NCBI GenBank assembly: GCA_002372775.1
Contig: DFIJ01000035.1
Location: 1 to 33,822, forward strand
Source of the DNA: Christensenella sp. UBA3700
Lineage (GTDB): Bacteria > Bacillota > Clostridia > Christensenellales > UBA3700
Direction: 5' to 3'
Length of the DNA stretch: 33,822 nucleotides
The first letter of the stretch is position 1. Each line of letters opens with the position of its first letter. A program made the position numbers and the translations under genes. The notes under the pieces are model-generated. The model was given only the letters and a program-made list of their open reading frames with translations. It searched no databases and was not told where the DNA came from. Shown here in pieces: positions 1 to 6,866 of the stretch.

Positions 1-17
1 TATTATTGATGCTGTCA

Positions 18-23
18 TATAAT
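18..23 (+). promoter_or_regulatory. possible -10 box of the 59-487 gene
   Basis: TATAAT lies 35 bases before the ATG at 59. The matching -35 box would fall at or before the left window edge, so the promoter cannot be completed. A separate AAGGA ribosome site at 44-48 precedes the start by ten bases. Confidence 0.35.
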
Positions 24-58
24 AGGAGTGTAATAATAAAAAGAAGGACTCTCATATC

Positions 59-487
59 ATGCTTAAAAAGGGGCTAATTTGGTTTGGTATTGTTTTAATT
101 ATTTTAATTTCAGTTTGTGCTTTTATTTTTATTCCACGAACAAATGCTGATAAAGAAGATTTTTCATATGATATGAATGTTAGTTATATTGGAGAATCCA
201 AAATTAATGTTAGAGTTGAGTTGAAGAACGAGTCATTTCATACTATAAAGTACGCCAGTAATGTTGGTGGACCAATTTTTATTGAATGCATGGGAGAAAC
301 TGAAACCTTTTCCGAGGAAATAAATTCTGGTTGTGAATTTGGGTATTTATTACCAAAACAAACTTTAGTGTATAGTCATGATTATGAATTGAACGAGGAA
401 AAGAGCAAGATTAGATTATTAATTATTATGTCATTTAAAAATAATGATATTAATTTTGAATTAAACAGCGATATAAAACATCAATAA
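59..487 (+). CDS. small membrane-anchored or secreted protein of unknown function
   Basis: I do not recognise this 142-residue protein. It begins with a short basic stretch (MLKKG) and one hydrophobic segment at about residues 6-26, followed by a polar domain that should lie outside the cell. The segment could be an uncleaved anchor or a signal peptide; there is no lipobox, since the only early Cys (residue 20) sits inside the hydrophobic core without an LxxC setting. The outer part is rich in Asn, Glu and aromatic residues and looks like a single beta-type domain (alternating pattern INVRVELKNESFHTIKY). Two Cys near residues 77 and 92 could pair. The start at 59 is supported by AAGGA at 44-48. 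It is separated from the next gene by 277 bases holding a promoter, so it is probably not part of that operon. It may be the end of a unit that begins left of the window. Confidence 0.6.
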   Translation: MLKKGLIWFGIVLIILISVCAFIFIPRTNADKEDFSYDMNVSYIGESKINVRVELKNESFHTIKYASNVGGPIFIECMGETETFSEEINSGCEFGYLLPKQTLVYSHDYELNEEKSKIRLLIIMSFKNNDINFELNSDIKHQ

Positions 488-535
488 TGATTGTAATAAT
501 AGCGATAAACAAAAATATAATTCGTGAAAATGTAT

Positions 536-583
536 AGTTAACGGAACTTTTTTATAAAAAAATGCAAAAAAGTTCCGTTAACT
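536..583. repeat. perfect 18-bp inverted repeat with 12-base loop
   Basis: The left arm 536-553 (AGTTAACGGAACTTTTTT) is the exact reverse complement of the right arm 566-583. The loop is 554-565. The T run lies inside the left arm, not after the right arm, and 584 onward is mixed sequence, so this is not a standard intrinsic terminator for the plus strand. It lies between the stop at 487 and the promoter at 707-736. It could be a protein-binding site, a strong RNA hairpin or a remnant of a small mobile element. Confidence 0.85.
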
Positions 584-611
584 GCCAATTTCAGAGATTT
601 CTTAGAGTGAT

Positions 612-701
612 ACTATTTATCAAAAAATAGTTAAATATAAATAAAGTGTCTTGTATTTTTGGTTTGTCAGTCAGAATATGCATGTTTTCTTTAAAAAATG
701 C
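612..701. other. two weaker hairpins upstream of the kinase operon promoter
   Basis: ACTATTT at 612-618 pairs with AAATAGT at 625-631 across a six-base loop. GCAT at 680-683 pairs with ATGC at 698-701, continued inside by TTTT/AAAA after one mismatch. Neither is followed by a T run. They fill the space between the 18-bp inverted repeat and the -35 box at 707. No convincing gene is visible between 488 and 764. Confidence 0.35.
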
Positions 702-706
702 GGATA

Positions 707-736
707 TTGACTAAAACTCCCTTTAATAATTATAAT
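707..736 (+). promoter_or_regulatory. sigma-A promoter of the 765-8989 operon
   Basis: TTGACT at 707-712, an 18-base spacer, and a perfect TATAAT at 731-736. The expected start of transcription is about 743, giving a leader of roughly 22 bases with AAGGAG at 751-756 ahead of the ATG at 765. Confidence 0.75.
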
Positions 737-764
737 AATAGTAACTTAACAAGGAGACTAATTC

Positions 765-1484
765 ATGTTTAGTATTGCTGTTTGTGATGATGAAATTATC
801 GAAGTGAAGAGAATTTCTTCCCTTCTTTTGGAGTATGAAAAAGAGAAAAACGAAAACTTTGAAGTTAAGACATTCCAAAATCCTAACAACCTAATCGAAT
901 ATGTTGAAAAGAATGGTGGCTTTGATGTTTATTTCTTAGATGTTTTAATGGATGGTTTAAAAGGAACAGACGCTGCAAAGGAAATCCGTCAAAAGGAATC
1001 TCATAGTGAGATTATTTTCATTACTTCTTCAAAAGAATATGCAATAGATGCATTTGAATTAAATGCTACTCACTATCTAATTAAGCCTGCTACAAAAGAA
1101 AGAGTAACAGATGCTTTAGATAGAGCATTAGAGAAGTTGAGAGAAAAAGGGGATAAATTCCTGGTTAGAAATACTTCAGATGGAGTAATAAGAATTAATT
1201 TAAGTACATTTGTTTATAGTGAATCTAGTGGTCACTATCAATATGTTCATTTATCTAATGGTGATGAAATTAAGATAAGAAGTAAAACAAGTGAGCTTTG
1301 GGAAGAATTAAAACAATATCCTAATTTCTTACAACCTCATAGTGGCTATATTGTCAATATGGATTATATTAAGAATATTACTTCGTATGGAGTTAATGTG
1401 GGTACTTTTGATTTACCTATCTCAAAGAATACATACAATCAGATTAAAAAAATATATTTAGATTATACATTCAATAAGGAGTAG
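765..1484 (+). CDS. LytTR-family response regulator (AgrA/VirR type)
   Basis: A 239-residue DNA-binding response regulator. Residues 1-120 form a receiver domain with the acidic pair D8/D9, phospho-acceptor D59 in FLDV, T87 and K107 in LIKPA. Residues about 130-235 form a LytTR domain, recognised from its pattern ending FLQPHSGYIVNMDYI. LytTR regulators bind paired direct repeats near promoters, often of peptide-signalling, bacteriocin or surface genes. The start at 765 is fixed by AAGGAG at 751-756. The cognate kinase follows three bases after the stop, and five more genes follow with almost no gaps, so the pair may control its own operon. Target sites are not clear: half-site-like ATAGTTAA words occur near 534 and 627 but are not spaced as a proven LytTR pair. 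Confidence 0.95.
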   Translation: MFSIAVCDDEIIEVKRISSLLLEYEKEKNENFEVKTFQNPNNLIEYVEKNGGFDVYFLDVLMDGLKGTDAAKEIRQKESHSEIIFITSSKEYAIDAFELNATHYLIKPATKERVTDALDRALEKLREKGDKFLVRNTSDGVIRINLSTFVYSESSGHYQYVHLSNGDEIKIRSKTSELWEELKQYPNFLQPHSGYIVNMDYIKNITSYGVNVGTFDLPISKNTYNQIKKIYLDYTFNKE

Positions 1485-1487
1485 TCT

Positions 1488-2789
1488 ATGAATGTTAGCA
1501 GCATGCTACTAAATGTGCTTTCTATATTAGGAGCTATTAGTCTATGCGAGTGCATTTCAGAAAGTAAAAGAACGCCTTGGCAAAAAGGAATTGCCTGGGG
1601 GTTTTGTTTTACTATCACATTGATGATTGCCTTGTTATGTCATTTATATTTATCTTCTAATACGACATTGTATTATTCAGTAATTCTAATAACATGCATG
1701 TTCGCCTTTATGGCTACTTGCTTTTATCTATACGAGGGATCAATATTGCAGTTATTCTTCTCGTTCTTTATCCAACTGGACGCCTTTCTGTTAGTTGTTT
1801 ATATAGGAAAAGCTATTGCTTACTATTTCTTCGACGGGAATGTTTGGGTAGAAGTATTTATGAGATTATTAGGATTCATAGGAATATGTTTGCTATATGG
1901 AATGTGGTTTAGAAAAGTATATTTAAGTTTTGCTCATAATAAAAAATATAAAAGTATTTGGGCAGTATTATTGTCCATTGCAGTATTGTTCGCTGGCTGG
2001 TTCTATTTTGTTTTATTATATCCAGTACCTCTTTACTATAAGGAACCATACCATAACATAGAAATGGTTCTAGGGATGAGTATTTTTATGGTTATATATA
2101 TTGGTATGATTTCCGTTCTAACGAGTTTGGAAGAACTTTTAGTATTTAGAGAGAATAAGCAAAAAGAAGAAGCAAAGAGAAGATATTGGGAAGCTCAAGT
2201 TAAGATGCAAAATGATGCATTTGAGAAAGTTAGAAGATTAAAACATGATTTAAGACACCATGTTGTAATTATAAAAGAAATGATTGACCAAGAGAATTAC
2301 GAGAAGGCAGATGAATATTTAGCAACACTTGGTGCAAAGATTGAATCAACAAATACTCAAGTGTATTGTAAGAATTATGTAGTTAACAGCTTGCTTTCTG
2401 TTTATATTCAAAAAGCACTTGATGCAGGCATAGAAGTTGAAAACAAGATCAATATTCCTGAGAATATTCCAATTGACGAGTTAGAGTTTGCAGGTCTTAT
2501 GGCGAACTTAATAGAGAATGCCACAGAAGCTTGTTTAAGAATGCCTAGTAGTGCTGAAAAGTTTATAAAGATTAATGTTCAATATCAACCTAATAGTTTT
2601 AAAGTTTTGGTAGAGAATTCTTGCAATAATAAGGTTGTCTTTGATGGACCATTCCCAGTTTCTACAAAAACAGGCGAACATGGTATTGGAACAAAATCTG
2701 TTGCTAAAGCAGCGTTAAAGTATAATGGTCTTGTAGATTATTCTGAAAAAGATGGAGTATTTACAGCGAGGGTAATTTTAAATTTCTAA
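1488..2789 (+). CDS. AgrC-like sensor histidine kinase (GHKL, HPK10 type)
   Basis: A 433-residue membrane kinase that should phosphorylate the preceding regulator. Residues 1-215 carry about six hydrophobic segments and no large outer domain, as in AgrC-type peptide receptors. A linker at 216-248 leads to the H-box KHDLRHH (H253). The ATPase part shows an N-box NLIENATEA near 340-348 and a G-box GIGTKSV at 399-405. AAGGAG at 1476-1481 sets the start. Neither an AgrB processing protease nor an AgrD propeptide is visible in the window, so the ligand is unknown: it may be encoded elsewhere, be a foreign peptide, or not be a peptide. The assignment to the AgrC/LytTR-partner kinase group is firm; calling it a true Agr system would be premature. 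Confidence 0.93.
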   Translation: MNVSSMLLNVLSILGAISLCECISESKRTPWQKGIAWGFCFTITLMIALLCHLYLSSNTTLYYSVILITCMFAFMATCFYLYEGSILQLFFSFFIQLDAFLLVVYIGKAIAYYFFDGNVWVEVFMRLLGFIGICLLYGMWFRKVYLSFAHNKKYKSIWAVLLSIAVLFAGWFYFVLLYPVPLYYKEPYHNIEMVLGMSIFMVIYIGMISVLTSLEELLVFRENKQKEEAKRRYWEAQVKMQNDAFEKVRRLKHDLRHHVVIIKEMIDQENYEKADEYLATLGAKIESTNTQVYCKNYVVNSLLSVYIQKALDAGIEVENKINIPENIPIDELEFAGLMANLIENATEACLRMPSSAEKFIKINVQYQPNSFKVLVENSCNNKVVFDGPFPVSTKTGEHGIGTKSVAKAALKYNGLVDYSEKDGVFTARVILNF

Positions 2790-2792
2790 TAA

Positions 2793-3710
2793 ATGAATTT
2801 AGAAGAGATTATTAATAAACTAAATAAGTATTATGAAAGAAAATTAGAGATAGAATCGCTTTTAGAGTCTCCAGAAATTTCCATTGATAGAAAACTTACA
2901 TCAAGATTATCTAAAGAACTATATTCTATAGTTCCATATGCTGATATTTTTCAAGAATTAAAAGAGTGCCAAGAAGAAATAGAACTGTTTAAAAATGATC
3001 CAAGAGTATTATCTCAAGTTGAGAATAAGGTAGATGGCATTTTGTCCAATCTAAAAAGAATTAGTAGCGGCAAAATGGTTGATGAGTATGAAGGGGCTAT
3101 TATTGAGATTGTATCTCCAACACAAACTATCTCAAATAAGCTTTTAGATATGTATGTTTCTTACTGTAGAAAAGAAGGCTATTCTGTTAACTTAGATGGT
3201 TCAATTATTACAGTAAGTGGACTTAATATATACGCTAAATTAAAAAGAGAAATAGGCATTCATAGATTTGTAGATATAAAGCAAGATGCAAGCGTATTTG
3301 TTTATCCATTGTTTAATTATAATTTAGCAATTAATGATAAAGATATAAGAGTAGATTATTATCATTCATCTGGTGCTGGCGGTCAGAACGTTAATAAAGT
3401 TGAAACAGCGATTAGAATTACACATATTCCAACAGGAATAGTTGTAAATTGCCAAGATGAAAGATCTCAAAAGCAAAACAAAGATAGAGCATTTGAAATG
3501 CTTAGAGAGAAGTTAAGTGAGAAGTCACTTAAAGATGATAAAGAAAGATTAATAAAAGAGAAAAAGACCATTCAAAAATCAATGAAATTGGTTAGAGAAT
3601 ATAGATTAAAGAATAATAGTGCTTATGATGCCATAAATAATAAAGAATATGACGTATCTCAATTATTTAATGGCGGATTTGATATCATTTTAAATGATGT
3701 AATTGTCTAG
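2793..3710 (+). CDS. release-factor-like protein with GGQ motif but altered stop-codon loop
   Basis: A 305-residue protein of the class I release factor family, about 50-60 residues shorter than RF1/RF2. Residues 1-100 are helical and charged, like RF domain 1. The peptidyl-hydrolase region is intact: SSGAGGQNVNKVE with GGQ at 196-198, followed by the family blocks ITHIPTGIVV and QDERSQKQNKDRA. Bacterial RFs read stop codons with a tripeptide (PxT in RF1, SPF in RF2) just after a G-x-HR motif. Here GIHRFVDIKQDA (155-166) runs straight into SVFVYPLF, with neither tripeptide and an apparently shortened loop. It therefore probably does not read normal stop codons and may be a ribosome-rescue or specialised factor (inference). 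It starts three bases after the kinase stop with a poor ribosome site, suggesting coupled translation, and it precedes a helicase. Confidence 0.85.
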   Translation: MNLEEIINKLNKYYERKLEIESLLESPEISIDRKLTSRLSKELYSIVPYADIFQELKECQEEIELFKNDPRVLSQVENKVDGILSNLKRISSGKMVDEYEGAIIEIVSPTQTISNKLLDMYVSYCRKEGYSVNLDGSIITVSGLNIYAKLKREIGIHRFVDIKQDASVFVYPLFNYNLAINDKDIRVDYYHSSGAGGQNVNKVETAIRITHIPTGIVVNCQDERSQKQNKDRAFEMLREKLSEKSLKDDKERLIKEKKTIQKSMKLVREYRLKNNSAYDAINNKEYDVSQLFNGGFDIILNDVIV

Positions 3711-3718
3711 GGGGCTTA

Positions 3719-6145
3719 ATGCAATTTCCTGTTTATATAAATTTCACAATAGATAATACAAAAGTTGTGTTATCTAGCGAAAGCAGAGTGTATAAAACAG
3801 AACAGTTTGTTAAACAAACTAGAGATTTGCAATCTATAGACAAGTTCTTAAATAAGATATCTGAAGGAGTGCTACAAAATCTTATTAAGCAAAATAAAGA
3901 TTTAAAGATAGATAATAATATTGGTTTTATTGTTTCTACATTAGATAATAAGAATAAATTCTTCTTTAAACTTGGCCTTAATTTCTCAACAAAGTTTTCT
4001 TTTAATAAGATAGATATTATCTTTTATAAATATGTTTCTGATGCAAAGATTAGAAGCAAAGATAGAAGATTAAATGTATATATAAATAATCCATCATTTG
4101 ATGTTTTATTAAAATCTACAAATGATCCTGTAAAAGAATTTGATTTTTCAAAAATATATATATTATCTAATGCAGATCAAGTTAATTTCCCTTTATTAAA
4201 TAAAGAGCAAGAAAGAATAGTAACACTAGAAGATAACAACGTGGTTGTTCAAGGTGTTGCAGGGTCTGGTAAGACTAACATTTGTATAGATAAGATTATT
4301 TATGCTGCATGTAGAAGATATACAGGAAGAGTTTTATATAGCACTTATTCGCATGCTCTTTTAGAAGATACGAAAGTTAAGATTCAGTTATTCACAAACA
4401 ACATTAAAGATTTCATTCAGGATTTAAAGAATGGAAATGTCGTTTATTTAGATTTAAATCACAAAGTTGCTATAGAGAATAAGCTTGGTATCTGGCTTGA
4501 TGTTGTAGAGGATAAAAAGTTTGTTGAAAAACTTCAATCCATTGTAGATTATCTAGATAATAAAGTAGATTACTTTATGATAGAGGATTTATACAAAAAA
4601 TATGGTGAACAGTATAAAGCCTTTTCTGATGAGAGTTTATTTATAAAAGAGTATATAAAGAATTTAAAAAACTATAATCTTGCGAGTCAATTAGAAAAGA
4701 TTAAATATATTTCATATGAACTAATCTATAAGGAAATATATGGTTTAATATTTGGCTGGTGGGATGGAGATGAAGAGGTATTAACCCTTCAAGAGTATAT
4801 TGATTTAAGAAAAGATAGTTTCTCTAGGTCTGAATGCGAAGTTATCTATGCGGTATCCGTAGATTATTTAAAGTATTTAAAAGCCAATAATTATATGGAT
4901 AATAATATGGCTTCTCGTTTTTTACTTAAGAGAGCTAATACTATTCAAAAGTATTCATCTGTTGTATTAGATGAGGTTCAAGACTTTACACAGATTAATC
5001 TAAAGTTGTTTAAAGCATTAGCTTTAAAGATATTCTGCGTTGGGGATGTTCTTCAAATGATTAATCCAACATATTTCTCTTTTGCTTATTTGAAGAGATT
5101 ATTGTTTGAAAAAGATATCGTTAATGTTATTGAATTAAAAAATAATTATAGAAACAGTGAAAAAATTGAAGGTATCATAGATAAACTTAGTGATTTAAAT
5201 GTTGAGCAATTTGGTAATCATAGTTTCGTTATTAGAGGAAAGAGTATAGAAAGTGATTTGCCAACAAGAACAATTTATGTCAACGATGGTAATCTAATCA
5301 ATAGATTAGAGAACAATGCTTTTTCTGATGTGACAATTGTTGTAGGCAATCAAGATAAGAAGAAACAAATTAGACAATTGTTACCAAAGCAAGAAATATT
5401 AACAGTCTCAGAGATTAAAGGATTAGAGAGAAATTGTATTATCTTGCTTGATATCCTATCTGATAATGCAGATAAATGGGATTCTCTAAAGAGAAATATT
5501 ATCAATAAGAAAAAAGCAGAAGAGAATTCGGTTTATAGATATTATTTCAATCTATTCTATGTTGGTCTATCTAGAGCAAAACAAAACTTGTTTGTTGTAG
5601 AGAGAAAGCAGGTCGAATTATTTAATTCGTATTTTGAGAACAACTTCGAATGCATGTCTCAAAAGAATGCTATAGATACATTAAATTCAATTGCAAGTAA
5701 GCAAGAGTTAAAAGATGAAGAGATATTTGCAAGAATTGATGAATTTATTAAACTTGAACAATATGATAATGCTAGATGGCTTTTAGACAAGCTTGAAAAG
5801 GAAGATGCAGATAGATATGCTCAAAAGATTAATATATTCGAAGGATATGTTAGAAAGGGTGATCATAAAGGTGCTGGTATTGAACTTTGGAGAGCAGGTC
5901 TTATTGAAGAAGCGAAAGATCAATTTAGAATTTCTAAAGATGACAAGCTTATAGAACTTGTTGATTCATGTTCTGCAAAAAACGGAGACAAATTGGGTTA
6001 TGATATCGTCTCATTCTATTTAGATGTAATGAAGAATAATGTAGCAAAAGATATTATTCTAGATACTCTAAAGAAAGATATAAATGATGTAAAAGAAAAA
6101 CAAAAAGATATTTTTAGTAAAATAAAAAAGATGAAAAGAGGATAA
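3719..6145 (+). CDS. SF1 (UvrD/Rep-like) helicase with novel N-terminal and helical C-terminal regions
   Basis: An 808-residue superfamily 1 ATP-dependent helicase or translocase. The core runs from about 158 to 630: Q-like motif NKEQERIV (161-168), Walker A GVAGSGKT (179-186), Walker B VVLDEVQD (415-422), motif III VGDVLQMI (441-448), motif IV NNYRN (475-479), EIKGLE near 565 and motif VI YVGLSRAKQNLFV (614-626). Two regions are not explained by the family core: an N-terminal domain of about 155 residues with alternating beta/alpha character and no recognised motif, and a C-terminal part (about 650-808) of short helices resembling TPR repeats, rich in Lys, Asp and Glu. The large insert between Walker A and B is AT-biased and Lys/Asn-rich. 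It could act on DNA or on RNA/ribosomes; its neighbour, a GGQ release-factor-like protein, makes the latter worth testing. GGGGG at 3711-3715 supports the start. Confidence 0.85.
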   Translation: MQFPVYINFTIDNTKVVLSSESRVYKTEQFVKQTRDLQSIDKFLNKISEGVLQNLIKQNKDLKIDNNIGFIVSTLDNKNKFFFKLGLNFSTKFSFNKIDIIFYKYVSDAKIRSKDRRLNVYINNPSFDVLLKSTNDPVKEFDFSKIYILSNADQVNFPLLNKEQERIVTLEDNNVVVQGVAGSGKTNICIDKIIYAACRRYTGRVLYSTYSHALLEDTKVKIQLFTNNIKDFIQDLKNGNVVYLDLNHKVAIENKLGIWLDVVEDKKFVEKLQSIVDYLDNKVDYFMIEDLYKKYGEQYKAFSDESLFIKEYIKNLKNYNLASQLEKIKYISYELIYKEIYGLIFGWWDGDEEVLTLQEYIDLRKDSFSRSECEVIYAVSVDYLKYLKANNYMDNNMASRFLLKRANTIQKYSSVVLDEVQDFTQINLKLFKALALKIFCVGDVLQMINPTYFSFAYLKRLLFEKDIVNVIELKNNYRNSEKIEGIIDKLSDLNVEQFGNHSFVIRGKSIESDLPTRTIYVNDGNLINRLENNAFSDVTIVVGNQDKKKQIRQLLPKQEILTVSEIKGLERNCIILLDILSDNADKWDSLKRNIINKKKAEENSVYRYYFNLFYVGLSRAKQNLFVVERKQVELFNSYFENNFECMSQKNAIDTLNSIASKQELKDEEIFARIDEFIKLEQYDNARWLLDKLEKEDADRYAQKINIFEGYVRKGDHKGAGIELWRAGLIEEAKDQFRISKDDKLIELVDSCSAKNGDKLGYDIVSFYLDVMKNNVAKDIILDTLKKDINDVKEKQKDIFSKIKKMKRG

Positions 6146-6150
6146 GAACT

Positions 6151-6864
6151 ATGGAAATGAATGACGTACAATCTTTAATTGAAGTATTTAAAGGATATAG
6201 GGATTTACTAACTCCTATTCAAAGTAGTTTGCAAGAACTTGCAGATACTTACTCTTCAATGGAGGATAGTTTAAATAAACTAGGGGCCACTTTTAATGGA
6301 GATACAAAGAATAGATTAAATGAGATTTATTCTACTTTAGAGAATCAAACAAAGAAATCCATTGATTTGGCTGCAAGTGTAGACCAATTTTTAAGAAATA
6401 GTTCTAAATACTCTAATGATATATCAAGAATGTCTTCTCGATTTGAAGATGTAGAGAAGAGCATTAATCAAATCAATGAAATTGAAAGAGAAGCTAAATC
6501 TCAAATCTCAAAATTAGAAGGATTAATAGAAGAAAAGAAGATTAATTATAACGTTAAGGATTTGCAAAGATCTTTAGAGCAATATAATACAAACGTTCAA
6601 AAGATTAGTGAGTTTATTAATAAGGACGTTGCTTTTGTTCTGTCTGAAAATAGTAAGAAAATTGAAGAATTAAAGAAGGATAACGAAATACTGGTTAGCC
6701 AAATTGAAAAGGAACATGGCAGTATTGAAGAATTAGTTAAAACATATTCTACAACAAAGCAATTCTTAGTAAATGCAGTTGAAAAAGAAGATGTTAATGA
6801 AGAATATATATTTGCAATCTTAGATAAGTGGGCAAATACAAGAGGAGTTAAGATAAAGAAATAG
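6151..6864 (+). CDS. coiled-coil protein of unknown function
   Basis: A 237-residue, highly charged, helical protein with no signal peptide or membrane segment. Long heptad-like runs span about residues 25-205 (for example LNEIYSTLENQTKKS, KSINQINEIEREAKS and LKKDNEILVSQIEKE), and there is no Cys. The C-terminus ends in a short basic tail. I recognise no family. It sits five bases after the helicase and two before the membrane protein, with AGAGGA at 6137-6142 ahead of the ATG. By position it could be a cytoplasmic scaffold or linker between the helicase and the membrane protein, as coiled-coil partners often are, but nothing in the sequence proves an interaction. A second in-frame ATG two codons downstream is an alternative start. 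Confidence 0.75.
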   Translation: MEMNDVQSLIEVFKGYRDLLTPIQSSLQELADTYSSMEDSLNKLGATFNGDTKNRLNEIYSTLENQTKKSIDLAASVDQFLRNSSKYSNDISRMSSRFEDVEKSINQINEIEREAKSQISKLEGLIEEKKINYNVKDLQRSLEQYNTNVQKISEFINKDVAFVLSENSKKIEELKKDNEILVSQIEKEHGSIEELVKTYSTTKQFLVNAVEKEDVNEEYIFAILDKWANTRGVKIKK

Positions 6865-6866
6865 TC

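Noticed and set aside
487..537. A 16-codon frame overlapping the stop of the first gene
   Set aside because: Overlap alone is weak support; the product has no recognisable feature and there is no independent ribosome site.
562..630. A 22-codon frame with one Cys (starts MQKSSVNC), considered as an AgrD-like propeptide
   Set aside because: No ribosome site, it overlaps the 18-bp inverted repeat, it is much shorter than known AgrD and lacks the amphipathic leader and acidic tail.
678..710. A 10-codon frame with one Cys upstream of the kinase operon
   Set aside because: It runs into the -35 box of the 707-736 promoter and has no ribosome site.
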